Below, piece by piece: positions 1-9,766 of a DNA stretch of 64,000 nt (its first letter is position 1; each line of letters begins with the position of its first letter). The stretch is from Arcticibacter sp. (GTDB lineage Bacteria; Bacteroidota; Bacteroidia; 2-12-FULL-35-15): NCBI GenBank assembly GCA_021155045.1, contig JAJNQB010000013.1, positions 1-64,000 of the forward strand, read 5' to 3'. A program made the position numbers and the translations under genes. A model generated the notes under the pieces. It was given only the letters and a program-made list of their open reading frames with translations. It ran no database searches and was not told the DNA's origin.

Positions 1-1295
1 TTATAACTGTAGGAGCAACAAATGTTTCAGGTGCAGATAGTAAATCAACAACTGTTATTTATTCTCAGCCAGCACCAACGGTTTTGCCACCAACTATAGC
101 AATAACAAACCCTACAACTAACCCATATACAACAAATTCAAACAGTACAAATGTATCGGCAACGGTAATGAATATTGCATCATCAAGTGAACTATCTGTT
201 TTGTTTAATGGTGTAGCAACAAATTCGTTTAGTTTTAATGCAGGAACCCATCAATTAACATTTGGCGCTAATTTAGTTTTGGGTGCTAATACTGTTGTTA
301 TTAATGCAACAAACTCATCAGGCACAGCATCAAAATCAGTAACAATAATGTATTCAATGCCAGCACCTGTTGTGTTGCCACCAGTAGTTGCAATTACAAA
401 CCCATCTGCAAATCCATTTAATACAATTGCACCAACGCAAGCTATTTCTGCTTCTGTAACAAATGTTTCTTCATCAAGCCAAATAAATGTTGCGATAAAT
501 GGAGTATCCACTTCAACATTTACTTACAATTCATCTACTTCTCAATTAAGCCTAACAGCAACATTGGTGATGGGAACGAATACTGTTTCTATAACAGCAA
601 ACAATAGCGCTGGTACGGATACAAAATCCACTACAATTATAAGAACGATGCCTGCACCTGTGGTATTACCGCCAACAGTTTCTTTTTTAACTCCAGCATC
701 AAGTCCACTTACTGTTAATTCAGCAACATATGTTGTAACAGCAAAAACAACCAATGTGGCTTCTGCTAGTCAAATATCAGTTAAGGTGAATGGAGTTTCA
801 ACTACAGCGTTTACATTTGTTGCTCTTACTAAAAAAATTACTTTAACAACTACTTTGAATGTAGGAACAAATACTGTAGTTATATCAGTAACTAATTCTG
901 CAGGAACTGATTCTAAAACCACAACTATTGTTTATGAGCAAATTATTACAACCACTCCAGATACCTTGCATGATATGCCAAATGTTGATAACCCTGATGG
1001 TACAGGAGTTACACCTATAAGCACGAGTCCAATAATTTCTGTTTTAAGTCCAACTTCAAATCCTTTTTCGACAACGGATGCTACAATTATTGTTTCTGCT
1101 AGAATTACCAATATAGATGGCGCATCTAATATTCTAATAAAACAAAATGGGAATACACTTTCTGGTATAAATTATTTACCAAAAACAAAAACTATGAGCA
1201 TTCCAATTAGCCTTGTTTCTGGTGCAAATGTTATTACCATTAAAGCAACAAATGGTTCGGGAACAAAAACAGAAACTATAACAATTAATAGGTAG
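1..1295 (+). CDS. Partial Ig-like repeat surface protein (C-terminal part)
   Basis: The reading frame is open from base 3 with no credible start, so the gene enters from the left edge and only its C-terminus is seen. It consists of beta-rich, Ser/Thr/Val-rich repeats of about 97 residues, each opening with a pattern like ITNP-x-x-NP, carrying a central xSSSQIxVxxNG segment, and closing with GTNTVxIxATNSxGT-x-K. A PAPVVLPP linker follows each of the first two repeats. Three full repeats and a divergent fourth after an Asp/Pro-rich spacer are visible. The pattern resembles bacterial Ig-like folds of cell-surface or secreted proteins. It ends in ITINR, and I see no T9SS sorting domain. Function is unknown; a structural or adhesive extracellular role is inferred. 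A strong terminator follows. Confidence 0.75.
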   Translation, partial: ITVGATNVSGADSKSTTVIYSQPAPTVLPPTIAITNPTTNPYTTNSNSTNVSATVMNIASSSELSVLFNGVATNSFSFNAGTHQLTFGANLVLGANTVVINATNSSGTASKSVTIMYSMPAPVVLPPVVAITNPSANPFNTIAPTQAISASVTNVSSSSQINVAINGVSTSTFTYNSSTSQLSLTATLVMGTNTVSITANNSAGTDTKSTTIIRTMPAPVVLPPTVSFLTPASSPLTVNSATYVVTAKTTNVASASQISVKVNGVSTTAFTFVALTKKITLTTTLNVGTNTVVISVTNSAGTDSKTTTIVYEQIITTTPDTLHDMPNVDNPDGTGVTPISTSPIISVLSPTSNPFSTTDATIIVSARITNIDGASNILIKQNGNTLSGINYLPKTKTMSIPISLVSGANVITIKATNGSGTKTETITINR

Positions 1296-1313
1296 AGCTT
1301 GAAATTATTAAAT

Positions 1314-1349
1314 AAAAACACCCATTTGGCAAACCAAATGGGTGTTTTT
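1314..1349 (+). terminator. Rho-independent terminator after the Ig-repeat gene
   Basis: A perfect 16-bp inverted repeat (1314-1329 with 1334-1349) encloses a 4-base loop. The core is CACCCATTTGG and the arms end in A and T tracts, so it could act on both strands. It lies 18 bases after the stop codon. Confidence 0.9.
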
Positions 1350-1378
1350 ATTTAATTACTAAAAATAATTAATATTCG

Positions 1379-1386
1379 TAACTTTG
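1379..1386 (+). promoter_or_regulatory. Putative -7 box of the copA promoter
   Basis: TAACTTTG matches the Bacteroidota -7 consensus TAnnTTTG and ends only 8 bases before the copA ATG. The expected transcription start is therefore next to the start codon and the mRNA would be leaderless or nearly so. No clear -33 TTTG was seen. Confidence 0.5.
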
Positions 1387-1394
1387 TCATTAAG

Positions 1395-3530
1395 ATGTCA
1401 GAGAAATCAACACATATAAGCTTAGATGTTAAAGGAATGGATTGTGCCAATTGTGCATTAGGCATCACTAAAACATTACAAAAAAAAGGGTTTAAAGATG
1501 TTAATGTAAATTTTGCAACCGGTGAAGCACGTTTTGAATTAGGAAGTAATTTAAAACTAAAGAATGCAATTGATAGTATCGAATCTCTTGGCTACACGGT
1601 TGCTGATGCCAAGTCGGATATTAGCGGAGAGCATTTTTCTAAAGTAGAAAAACTTTTTTACTTCAGTTTAATTTTTACAATTCCACTTTTTTTTAGTCAC
1701 ATGCTTTTTGGTCATGATTTTTTTCTTAATCAACCGATAGTTCAATTGTTACTTTGTACTCCAGTTTTTTTAATTGGATTTTTTCAATTTGGCAAAAGTG
1801 CATTAGGTTCAGTAAGAGCAGGAGTGCCTAATATGGATGTTTTAATTTTTATAGGTTCTGCATCAGCTTATATTTATAGTATAATAGGCTTAATTTCTTA
1901 TGCTACACACGAAGCACATAATTATATGTTTTTTGAAACAGCTGCTACCATAATATCATTGGTACTGCTTGGAAATGTGATTGAGCATAAATCGGTAAGA
2001 CAAACTACAACAGCACTTAAAGATTTAACAAATATCCAAGTTGCCAAAGCAAAAATTTTAAGTTTGCATTTAGGAAAAGAGATATTCTCAGAAATTGATA
2101 TAAAAGATGTACAAAAAGGTTCTATTCTTTTAGTAAATACAGGAGATAAAATACCATTGGATGGTGAAATAATTTTAGGAGAAGCGTCCATTGATGAAAG
2201 CATGATTACAGGAGAAAGTATTCCTGTTGATAAAGGAATAGGAGAGAAAGTAATTGGAGGAACGATTTTGGTTGCTGGCAATATTAGGTTACGAGTTGAA
2301 AATGTAGGAGAAGAATCTACACTTTCAAAAATAATTGAAATGGTAAAAAAAGCGCAGAACACAAAACCATCTATTCAAAAATTAGGCGATAAAATAAGTG
2401 CGATATTCGTACCTATAGTTTTATTAATTTCAATCCTTACATTTTTAGTAGGTTATTTTGCTTTTCAGCTAGAAATTAAAACTGCTATTATGAGCAGTAT
2501 AGCAGTGCTTGTAATATCTTGCCCTTGCGCAATGGGATTAGCAACTCCCACCGCTGTAATGGTTGGCATAGGCAGAGCTGCAAAAAGAGGAATATTAATT
2601 AAAGGAGGTTCTACTTTAGAAGAATTTGCAAAAATAAAAAGCATTGTTTTTGATAAAACAGGAACACTTACCACAGGTAATTTTAAAATCAAAAACATAA
2701 ATTTAACAAGTGATATTGGTGAGGATGAAATAAAAAATATTTTGTATAATTTAGAACTGCACTCTTCTCATCCAATTGCAAAATCAATTGTTTTAGAGCT
2801 AACATCAAAATATGCAAGTTCCGATTTTGTGAATGTAGAGGAGTTAAAAGCAATTGGAATTATTGCTAATGACAAAAATAAAAATGAATATAAAGTAGGT
2901 TCATTTAAAATATGTAAAGAGATAAACGTTGATGAAAACCACTCTGTTTACGTACTAAAAAATAATGTTTTAATAGCTACAATCGATTTAGAGGATGAAA
3001 TAAAAAATGGTGCTAAAGAAATGATTCATTATTTTAAGAGTAAAGGTATTCAACCCGTTTTATTGAGCGGAGACAGAAAATCAAATTGCGAAAAAGTAGC
3101 AAACCAGATAGGAATAGAAACTATTTACAGCCAAAAAACACCTTCAGAAAAATTAGAAATAATTGAAAATATCCACAACAAAAATAAACTTGCAATGGTA
3201 GGAGATGGAATAAATGACGCTCCATCATTAGCAAAAGCAAATGTGGGTATATCACTTGGCGATGCTACTCAGGTTGCTATTCAATCTGCAGAAATTGTTT
3301 TGTTGAATAAAAATGATTTAGTACAATTGGCAGAAGCACATAAAATAAGTGAACATACATTAATTACAATAAAACAAAATTTATTTTGGGCGTTTTTTTA
3401 TAATGTGCTTGCAATTCCAGTTGCTGCAGTAGGTTTACTTAGTCCAATGATAGGAGCTTTGTCTATGGCATTTTCTGATATTATAGTTATTGGAAACTCA
3501 ATAAGACTAAAAACGAAAAAAATGCGTTAG
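1395..3530 (+). CDS. copA: Copper-exporting P1B-type ATPase CopA
   Basis: Inner-membrane ATPase that pumps Cu(I) out of the cytoplasm. One N-terminal heavy-metal-associated domain is present, with CxxC at about residues 17-20 (MDCANC). The membrane ion site CPC lies at 376-378, the phosphorylated aspartate in DKTGTLT at about 420, the actuator loop as TGES, the nucleotide-domain HP as SSHP, and the hinge GDGINDAP at about 603. YN in the seventh helix and MAFSD in the eighth correspond to the Cu(I) motifs YN and MxxSS, with Asp replacing the second Ser. At 711 residues it is slightly short but complete. It is transcribed alone, after a terminator and its own -7 box. No copper chaperone or regulator is adjacent. 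Metal choice (Cu/Ag) is inferred from CPC plus the YN motif. Confidence 0.93.
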   Translation: MSEKSTHISLDVKGMDCANCALGITKTLQKKGFKDVNVNFATGEARFELGSNLKLKNAIDSIESLGYTVADAKSDISGEHFSKVEKLFYFSLIFTIPLFFSHMLFGHDFFLNQPIVQLLLCTPVFLIGFFQFGKSALGSVRAGVPNMDVLIFIGSASAYIYSIIGLISYATHEAHNYMFFETAATIISLVLLGNVIEHKSVRQTTTALKDLTNIQVAKAKILSLHLGKEIFSEIDIKDVQKGSILLVNTGDKIPLDGEIILGEASIDESMITGESIPVDKGIGEKVIGGTILVAGNIRLRVENVGEESTLSKIIEMVKKAQNTKPSIQKLGDKISAIFVPIVLLISILTFLVGYFAFQLEIKTAIMSSIAVLVISCPCAMGLATPTAVMVGIGRAAKRGILIKGGSTLEEFAKIKSIVFDKTGTLTTGNFKIKNINLTSDIGEDEIKNILYNLELHSSHPIAKSIVLELTSKYASSDFVNVEELKAIGIIANDKNKNEYKVGSFKICKEINVDENHSVYVLKNNVLIATIDLEDEIKNGAKEMIHYFKSKGIQPVLLSGDRKSNCEKVANQIGIETIYSQKTPSEKLEIIENIHNKNKLAMVGDGINDAPSLAKANVGISLGDATQVAIQSAEIVLLNKNDLVQLAEAHKISEHTLITIKQNLFWAFFYNVLAIPVAAVGLLSPMIGALSMAFSDIIVIGNSIRLKTKKMR

Positions 3531-3550
3531 TTTGTTATAATTTATTTTTT

Positions 3551-4051
3551 ATGAAAAAAATGATTCGAAAAATATTTGGTTTAAGAAACGATTTAGGTAT
3601 AAATTTTTATGTTGTAGATTTCTTTTTTCGTAAACTTTTTCGGCAAAACTCTTCAGTAACATGGGCAATCCATCATACAAGCGTTGTTATTCATCCAGAA
3701 AAAATCAAAAGAGGGATAAACGTATATCCAGGAGACTCTCCAGGTAATTATATTCAAGCAAAGAATGGGATTGAAATTGGTGATTATACGAATTTTGGAC
3801 CAAACGTAGGTCTTATTTCAGCTAATCATGACCTAAAAAACAATTCATCACACAAAAAATCTAATCCTATTGTCATTGGAAAAAAATGTTGGATTGGAAT
3901 GAATGTAGTAATACTTCCTGAGGTTGAGCTAGGCGATAATACAATTGTTGGAGCAAACTCAGTTGTTACAAAAAGTTTTAAAGAAGGGTATTGTGTTTTA
4001 GCTGGAAACCCAGCAAAAATTATTAAAAAAATTGATAATTCAACAAATTAG
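3551..4051 (+). CDS. Hexapeptide-repeat acyltransferase (maltose/galactoside O-acetyltransferase-like)
   Basis: 166 residues of left-handed beta-helix type. Repeated I-G-x-x imperfect hexapeptides run from about residue 75 to the end (GIEIGDYTNFGPN, IVIGKKCWIGMNVV, VELGDNTIVGANSVV). An ANHD motif at about 95 provides the probable catalytic His, and the C-terminus has the AGNPAKIIKKI ending typical of the family. These enzymes transfer acetyl or other acyl groups from acyl-CoA to sugars. It starts 20 bases after copA and lies 14 bases before a polysaccharide flippase gene, so modification of a surface-glycan precursor is inferred. The exact acceptor cannot be read from the sequence. Confidence 0.85.
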   Translation: MKKMIRKIFGLRNDLGINFYVVDFFFRKLFRQNSSVTWAIHHTSVVIHPEKIKRGINVYPGDSPGNYIQAKNGIEIGDYTNFGPNVGLISANHDLKNNSSHKKSNPIVIGKKCWIGMNVVILPEVELGDNTIVGANSVVTKSFKEGYCVLAGNPAKIIKKIDNSTN

Positions 4052-4065
4052 ATTAAATAAAAAAG

Positions 4066-5442
4066 ATGATATCAAATACTTTTTATTTAATTGTGAGTAA
4101 ATTAATTCCAGCTCTGCTTCTTACTTTCATTAATATTATTTTTTCTAGAAAATTATCGCTTGAGGATTACGGTATTTATCAGACTATTTGGAGTATTACC
4201 AATGTGTCTGTAATAATTGTAACCTTTGGAATTCCAAGGTATATCATGTCGTTTGGTAATTATAAACAATATGGAGAGCGTGTTTTCATCAAAATCATAG
4301 CAATTGCTTTTATTGTTACTTTAATTCCCATAACTATCTATTTATTTATGGAAGCGGATTATATAAATTCTATAGATATTTTATTACTTATAATTATTAT
4401 TTCCTTACAAGGACTTTATCTAGTCCAAGAGTCTAATATTATTAGTTCTCTTAAAAACAAAGCGTTACTGATAGCAAATGTTATTTATGCTTTATTCTTA
4501 TTTATATCGCATATATTTATAATTTATAGTTTTAATTATAGTATTACTAGTTGTCTTATTGCAATTGTTTTTGTTTCTGCTCTTAGAAACATAATCTTGC
4601 TTTTTTTGCAGAATAGAACGATTATTGAAAATGCCGTTAAAAAAAATATTGATAAGATTGAATTGCTTTGGTTTGGATTAAATGATACCCTTCAGATTTT
4701 AACTAAATGGTTTGACAAATTGGTATTAATTGTAATTCTAAGTTCCACAGATTATGCTATTTATTTTAATGGAACATACGAAATTCCTTTAATTGGAATG
4801 GCTCTTTCTGCATTTCAGTCTGTTGTAACTTCGTATGGTGCAAAAGCAAATGACGAAGAGAGCCAAATTAAATTGTTCAAGCAATCTACTAGCGTAATGG
4901 CTTGTATCTTGTTTCCATTATTTGCATTGTGCTTTTGCTTTTCAAGAGAAATAATTACAACACTTTTTACTGAAACGTATGAACGATCAATTAGCTTGTT
5001 TATGATTAGTGTTTTGTTATTGCCGCTGAGGATAGCCAGTTATACTGTACTACTTCAGCTTAAAAAGAAAGGAAAGATAATATTATTAGGTTCACTACTT
5101 GATTTTTGTGTCGCAATTTCTTTGATGATTTTTTTATATCCACACTTTGGCTTAGAGGGACTTATTTTTTCAATGGTTATCGCCACATATTTTCAGGCAG
5201 CTTTTTATGTGTATTATATTTGCAAGTCTTATGGTGTCAAAATTGTAGATTTTTTTGATTTTAAACAATTATTTTTTATGTTATTACTTTCTTTAGGAGC
5301 CTTTTTAACTTTGAAATATTTTATCTTAGATTTAGAAATATATTTAAAATTTATTTTTGTGCTTATCTTGTTTGCCATATTAATTTTATTTTTTTTAAAT
5401 AAAAAAATAAAATTAAAAGAGCTCTTAAATGGGAAATATTAA
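4066..5442 (+). CDS. Wzx-type polysaccharide flippase (oligosaccharide translocase family)
   Basis: 458 residues almost entirely made of hydrophobic helices (about 12-14 predicted by eye), starting with the LSLEDYGIYQTIWSI pattern typical of O-antigen/teichoic acid flippases of the MVF/PST group. It should move lipid-linked glycan units across the inner membrane. It lies 14 bases downstream of a hexapeptide acyltransferase, with no terminator between them, which suggests a two-gene polysaccharide unit. No glycosyltransferases or polymerase are adjacent, so this is not a complete capsule locus. Confidence 0.85.
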   Translation: MISNTFYLIVSKLIPALLLTFINIIFSRKLSLEDYGIYQTIWSITNVSVIIVTFGIPRYIMSFGNYKQYGERVFIKIIAIAFIVTLIPITIYLFMEADYINSIDILLLIIIISLQGLYLVQESNIISSLKNKALLIANVIYALFLFISHIFIIYSFNYSITSCLIAIVFVSALRNIILLFLQNRTIIENAVKKNIDKIELLWFGLNDTLQILTKWFDKLVLIVILSSTDYAIYFNGTYEIPLIGMALSAFQSVVTSYGAKANDEESQIKLFKQSTSVMACILFPLFALCFCFSREIITTLFTETYERSISLFMISVLLLPLRIASYTVLLQLKKKGKIILLGSLLDFCVAISLMIFLYPHFGLEGLIFSMVIATYFQAAFYVYYICKSYGVKIVDFFDFKQLFFMLLLSLGAFLTLKYFILDLEIYLKFIFVLILFAILILFFLNKKIKLKELLNGKY

Positions 5443-5479
5443 GTTTTTAGAGTACTTGCTTAAGATTAAAATAATTTTT

Positions 5480-5510
5480 TTGGAAAGAATACAATAATAA
5501 ACTATATTTG
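5480..5510 (+). promoter_or_regulatory. Putative promoter (-33 TTG, -7 TATATTTG)
   Basis: TATATTTG at 5503-5510 is a perfect -7 box. TTG at 5480-5482 lies 20 bases upstream, within the usual spacing for this phylum. The start codon of the Asp-box protein follows about 42 bases later. Confidence 0.6.
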
Positions 5511-5552
5511 TTTGATATAAAATAAATATCTAACCTTAAATAAATAAATGCT

Positions 5553-7445
5553 ATGAAAAAACAATTACTGATGAGTATGGCAGTTGTGGTTGGGGGTATT
5601 ACATACGCTCAAAATTCAACTGTTGTTACTAAACCTACAATCAATCCAAATGCAGCTAAAGCTTCTTTGCCTTATGAAAAAGCAAAAGCAGGAGCTTCTG
5701 ATGCTGATTTAGTAGCTGCTTATGCTAACAAAATGAACCAAAAACATTATCCTCAAAATGTTCAAAACAGAGCTTTTGTGAATACAATTATTGGTACAAC
5801 GGGTTACCAGTTGCAAACAAATGCTTCTGTTTGCAGAAGAATGATAGTTAAAGCAGATGGAACGATGTCTGCCACTTGGACTATGTCAATGGTAAATGAT
5901 GCTGCATGGGCAGACAGAGGTACTGGCTACAATTATTTTAATGGAACATCATGGGGTGCTGCTCCAACAGCTCGCCAAGAAAATATACGTGTGGGTTGGC
6001 CAAATGTTGGTTTAACAACTGGAGGAAAAGAAGTTATTGTTACACATGAAGCATCTAATGTTCATCACATCACTCGCGGAACTTTTGGTTCTGGAGCTTG
6101 GACAGATGCTGCTTTAGGGCATCCAGATGTTTGGCCTCGTTTGGCAGTTGGTGGTGCAAACGGAATGACATTGCATGTGATTTCTCAAACAACAGGAGTT
6201 GGAAATCCTCCATTCATGGGACAAGATGGTGCTGTTTCTTATTCTCGTTCATTAGATGGCGGTACTACTTGGGATAAATTAAGAACAGTTATTCCACAAA
6301 TTGATGCAAGTTCATATTTAGGATTTGGTGGAGATTCGTATTCAATTGATGCAAAAGGCGATACAATTGCTATTGTATTAGGAGGATTTGATGTGGATGT
6401 TGTGTTGATTAAATCAATTAATAATGGTGATACTTGGACTAAAACAATAGTTAAAGCCTTCCCAATTTCGATGTTTGATGGAACTACAACACCTTCGGAT
6501 GTTGATGGTGATAGCGTTGCTGATACAGTTGAAACAAATGATGCTTCTTTACATGTTTTATTAGATAACCAAGGAATGGCTCATGTATGGTATGGTGGAA
6601 TGAGAGTATTTAGCGATGGAACTGGATTATCATACTTCCCTTTTACTGATGGTTTATACTATTGGAACGAATCTATGGGAGCTACTGCACCTTATTTAAT
6701 CGCAACAGCTTTAGATTTGAATGCAAATAGTACCCTTGATGTAACAGCTCAAGGACGTTACCAAACTTCTATGTCGTCAATGCCAAGCGCAGGAATTGAT
6801 GCATCTGGCGCAATTTACGTTGCTTATTCAAGTTTATTTGAAGGTGATGCCGAAAATGGTACTCCTGGCGATGGAAATAGCTACAGACATATTTATTTAT
6901 TAAAAACATCTGATAACGGACAAACATGGTGTGGACCACTTGATGTTACTGACCCTAACGGTTCAGTGGGTTATATGGAAGGAGTTTTCCCTTCAGTAGC
7001 AAAACGTGTTAATGCAGATGTACATTTGGTTCAACAAATTGATGCTGTTCCAGGACATGGTATTGGAACATCAAATCCTGATGTTAATAACAATGGACAA
7101 ATTGCTGACATGGTTTACACAAAAACTCCTGTTGCTGATTTTACTTCTGCACCTTGCTATTCTGTAGTTGGAATAAATGAATTAGGGCAAAACAATGCTA
7201 CTATTTCAGTTTATCCTAATCCTGCATTTGATGTAGTAAACATTTCAATTGCTTCTAAAGTAAATGCAAAAGCAGTTGTAAGTGTTTATAATTCAGTTGG
7301 ACAAAAAGTAAGTCAAATTACTAGCAATTTAACTGTGGGAGCTAACACACTTAATGTAAATACTTCAAACTATGATGCAGGAATTTATTTTATCTCTGCT
7401 AATATCGAAGGTAAATTATACACACAAAAAGTTATTGTGAAATAA
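5553..7445 (+). CDS. T9SS-secreted Asp-box (BNR/sialidase-fold-like) protein
   Basis: 630 residues. A signal peptide ends near residue 20 (TYAQ). The central part carries three Asp-box motifs of the S-x-D-x-G-x-x-W type: SLDGGTTW near 233, SINNGDTW near 290 and TSDNGQTW near 453. These turns occur in sialidase-like beta-propellers and other secreted propellers. The last 80 residues form a T9SS type A sorting domain (VYPNPAFD near the start, IYFISANIEG and KVIVK at the end), so the protein should cross the outer membrane and be cleaved or anchored. I do not see the Arg triad or catalytic set needed to call it a sialidase. It has its own promoter and terminator and is monocistronic. Confidence 0.85.
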   Translation: MKKQLLMSMAVVVGGITYAQNSTVVTKPTINPNAAKASLPYEKAKAGASDADLVAAYANKMNQKHYPQNVQNRAFVNTIIGTTGYQLQTNASVCRRMIVKADGTMSATWTMSMVNDAAWADRGTGYNYFNGTSWGAAPTARQENIRVGWPNVGLTTGGKEVIVTHEASNVHHITRGTFGSGAWTDAALGHPDVWPRLAVGGANGMTLHVISQTTGVGNPPFMGQDGAVSYSRSLDGGTTWDKLRTVIPQIDASSYLGFGGDSYSIDAKGDTIAIVLGGFDVDVVLIKSINNGDTWTKTIVKAFPISMFDGTTTPSDVDGDSVADTVETNDASLHVLLDNQGMAHVWYGGMRVFSDGTGLSYFPFTDGLYYWNESMGATAPYLIATALDLNANSTLDVTAQGRYQTSMSSMPSAGIDASGAIYVAYSSLFEGDAENGTPGDGNSYRHIYLLKTSDNGQTWCGPLDVTDPNGSVGYMEGVFPSVAKRVNADVHLVQQIDAVPGHGIGTSNPDVNNNGQIADMVYTKTPVADFTSAPCYSVVGINELGQNNATISVYPNPAFDVVNISIASKVNAKAVVSVYNSVGQKVSQITSNLTVGANTLNVNTSNYDAGIYFISANIEGKLYTQKVIVK

Positions 7446-7459
7446 TAAATAATAATTTT

Positions 7460-7497
7460 AAAAAACGCTTCGTAATTGAGTTTACGAAGCGTTTTTT
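7460..7497 (+). terminator. Rho-independent terminator
   Basis: A perfect 16-bp stem (7460-7475 with 7482-7497) has a 6-base loop and ends in six T. The core is ACGCTTCGTAA. It follows the Asp-box protein gene by 14 bases. Confidence 0.92.
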
Positions 7498-7504
7498 ATT
7501 TTAG

Positions 7505-7512
7505 TATATTCG
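7505..7512 (+). promoter_or_regulatory. Putative -7 box (TATATTCG) for the enoyl-CoA hydratase operon
   Basis: TATATTCG fits the TAnnTTyG pattern seen before many genes here. It starts 7 bases after the upstream terminator and ends 14 bases before the ATG at 7527. No convincing -33 element was found. Confidence 0.45.
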
Positions 7513-7526
7513 CAAAAAATATTTTT

Positions 7527-8285
7527 ATGGAAGGACATGTAAAATCGGTTATCGAAAAAGGAGTAAGCACTATTACTTTTTTTCATCCTCAAAGCAATTC
7601 AATGCCTGGCTATTTATTACGAAAATTAGCAGAAGAAATTACCAATGCAGGAACTAATGCAGATGTAAAAGTAATTGTATTAAAAAGTGAAGGAGAAAAA
7701 GCATTTTGTGCAGGAGCTTCGTTTGATGAGTTGATTTCAATTAAAGATCTTGAAACAGGAAAAATATTTTTTTCTGGTTTTGCAATGGTTATAAATGCAA
7801 TTCGTAAAGCACCTAAGTTTGTAATTGCAAGAGTTCAAGGGAAAGCTGTTGGTGGAGGAGTAGGTATTGCAAGCGCTGCTGATTATACTTATGCTGTAGA
7901 ATCAGCTTCCGTTAAGTTAAGTGAATTAGCTGTTGGTATTGGTCCTTTCGTAGTAGGTCCTGCGGTGGAAAGAAAAGTTGGAACATCAGCTTTCACATCA
8001 TTATCAATTAATGCAACCGAATGGCAGACTGCACATTGGGCAAAAGAAAAAGGTTTATATGTAGATATTTTTAAAACTATAGAAGAAATGGACGAAGCCA
8101 TAAATAACCTTGTTAGCAAACTTTCAAAATCTAATCCAGAAGCTATGAGTATGTTAAAAAAAGTGTTTTGGAGAGGTACAGAAGATTGGGATACTCTGCT
8201 AATCGAACGGGCTGAGATGAGTGGCAAACTTGTTCTTTCTGAGTTTACTATAAATGCAATCAATCAATTCAAATCAAAGGCATAA
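7527..8285 (+). CDS. Enoyl-CoA hydratase/isomerase (crotonase) family protein
   Basis: 252 residues from the ATG at 7527. An upstream in-frame TTG at 7476 lies inside the preceding terminator and is not the start. Crotonase hallmarks: first oxyanion-hole segment AFCAGASF near residue 68 and second segment GKAVGGGVGIASAAD near 110, followed by KLSELAVGIGPFV, which carries the region of the catalytic glutamate. The family hydrates 2-enoyl-CoA or performs related isomerisation or decarboxylation. The gene is separated by 3 bases from a CrtD-type desaturase gene and surely shares its mRNA. The substrate is unknown; fatty-acid or isoprenoid/leucine catabolism and pigment-chain tailoring are all possible. 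Confidence 0.85.
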   Translation: MEGHVKSVIEKGVSTITFFHPQSNSMPGYLLRKLAEEITNAGTNADVKVIVLKSEGEKAFCAGASFDELISIKDLETGKIFFSGFAMVINAIRKAPKFVIARVQGKAVGGGVGIASAADYTYAVESASVKLSELAVGIGPFVVGPAVERKVGTSAFTSLSINATEWQTAHWAKEKGLYVDIFKTIEEMDEAINNLVSKLSKSNPEAMSMLKKVFWRGTEDWDTLLIERAEMSGKLVLSEFTINAINQFKSKA

Positions 8286-8288
8286 TAA

Positions 8289-9764
8289 ATGTCTTCCACA
8301 AAAAATAAATCTTGTGCTGTAATTGGTGCAGGAATTTCTGGTATTGCTGCATCTATTAGGATGCGAAACAAAGGTTATGAAGTAACTGTTTTCGAAGCAA
8401 ATAGTTTTGCAGGCGGAAAACTTTCTACAGAATCAAACAAAGGTTATCGCTTTGATATGGGTCCCTCTGTATTTACAATGCCCGAATATGTTGATGAATT
8501 GTTTTTACTTTCAAAAAAAAATCCAAGAGATTATTTTAATTATAAACAACTAAACCCTGTTTATAGATATTTTTTCGAAAATGGAAATGTTGTTGATTCC
8601 TTTCATGGTAAAAGGGAGTATGCTGCTGAAATGTCAAAAAAGACAGGCGTTTTAGAAAGCACAATTACTAAATATTTAGATAAAACAGAAAAAATATACA
8701 ATTTAACGGCTGAAGTTTTTTTACACAATTCCTTGCACAAGTTCAAAAATTATTTTACAAAAGCAATCGCAAAAGGCTTATTAAATTTTGGAAAAATTGA
8801 CGCATTTAATACCATGAACGAATCGAATAAAAAAGGATTGCTTCATCCAGAGTTAGTTCAAATATTTAATAGATATGCCACATATAACGGTTCAAGCCCA
8901 TTCCTAGCACCAGCCACATTAAATGTTATTCCATATATTGAAATTGTTAAAGGAGCTTATTATCCAGAAGGCGGAATGTATAGCATTACAGAGTCATTAG
9001 TTCGATTGGCAAAAGATATAGGAGTAAAATTTGAATTCAATACCCCTGTTGAAGAAATAGTAATAGAACAAAAAAAAGTAAAAGGAGTTAAATTAAAAAA
9101 TAGCGAGCTAAATTTTGATATAGTAATTAGTAATATGGATATGTATAATAGCTACAAAAAGCTATTGCCTAAGGCTAAACAGCCAATAAAAACATTAAAT
9201 CAACCTAAGTCGAGTTCTGGAATAATATTTTATTGGGGAATAAAAAAACAATTCGAAAATTTAAAACTTCATAATATTTTATTTAGTGAAAATTATAAAG
9301 AAGAGTTTGATTCTATTTTTTCAAAAAAAACAATTCATGACGACCCTACTATTTATATCAATATAACTTCAAAATACACTCCTTCTGACGCTCCAGATGG
9401 TTGTGAAAATTGGTTTACATTTATTAATGTCCCTAATAATTCAGGACAAAATTGGGGTGAATTAATAAAAATAGCAAAGCAAAATGTTATTAAAAAAATA
9501 AATAGAATTTTAAAAGTTGATATTGAACCATACATTGAATGTGAAATAATTTTCGACCCTAGGGTTATTGAAAATAGGACATCAAGTGCTTTTGGTGCTA
9601 TATATGGAAACAGTTCAAACAATAAGTTTGCAGCATTTTTACGTCATCCAAATTTTTCAAAAGAAATTAATAACTTATATTTTTGTGGAGGAAGCGTTCA
9701 TCCTGGTTCTAGTATTCCTCTCTGTTTGTTATCTGCTAAAATTACTACTGAACTAATACAATAA
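8289..9764 (+). CDS. CrtI/CrtD-type FAD-dependent carotenoid desaturase-like protein
   Basis: 491 residues. An N-terminal dinucleotide-binding motif GAGISGIAASIRM (residues 13-25) ends in the adenine-ribose acidic residue of VFEA, followed by GGKLSTES and MGPSVFTMP, as in phytoene-desaturase-like flavoproteins. The C-terminal FAD segment reads CGGSVHPGSSIPLCLLSAKI, closer to the CrtD (1-hydroxycarotenoid 3,4-desaturase) version than to CrtI, which usually has THPGAGVPGVLGSA. These enzymes introduce double bases in isoprenoid chains at the membrane. No crtB, crtI, crtY or crtZ lies nearby, so a carotenoid role is inferred only from the family. Its stop codon lies 2 bases from the stop of the convergent glycosyltransferase. 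Confidence 0.8.
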   Translation: MSSTKNKSCAVIGAGISGIAASIRMRNKGYEVTVFEANSFAGGKLSTESNKGYRFDMGPSVFTMPEYVDELFLLSKKNPRDYFNYKQLNPVYRYFFENGNVVDSFHGKREYAAEMSKKTGVLESTITKYLDKTEKIYNLTAEVFLHNSLHKFKNYFTKAIAKGLLNFGKIDAFNTMNESNKKGLLHPELVQIFNRYATYNGSSPFLAPATLNVIPYIEIVKGAYYPEGGMYSITESLVRLAKDIGVKFEFNTPVEEIVIEQKKVKGVKLKNSELNFDIVISNMDMYNSYKKLLPKAKQPIKTLNQPKSSSGIIFYWGIKKQFENLKLHNILFSENYKEEFDSIFSKKTIHDDPTIYINITSKYTPSDAPDGCENWFTFINVPNNSGQNWGELIKIAKQNVIKKINRILKVDIEPYIECEIIFDPRVIENRTSSAFGAIYGNSSNNKFAAFLRHPNFSKEINNLYFCGGSVHPGSSIPLCLLSAKITTELIQ

Positions 9765-9766
9765 CA

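Noticed and set aside
7476..7526. N-terminal extension of the enoyl-CoA hydratase
   Set aside because: The TTG start would fall in the loop of the preceding terminator; the ATG at 7527 lies properly after the -7 box.
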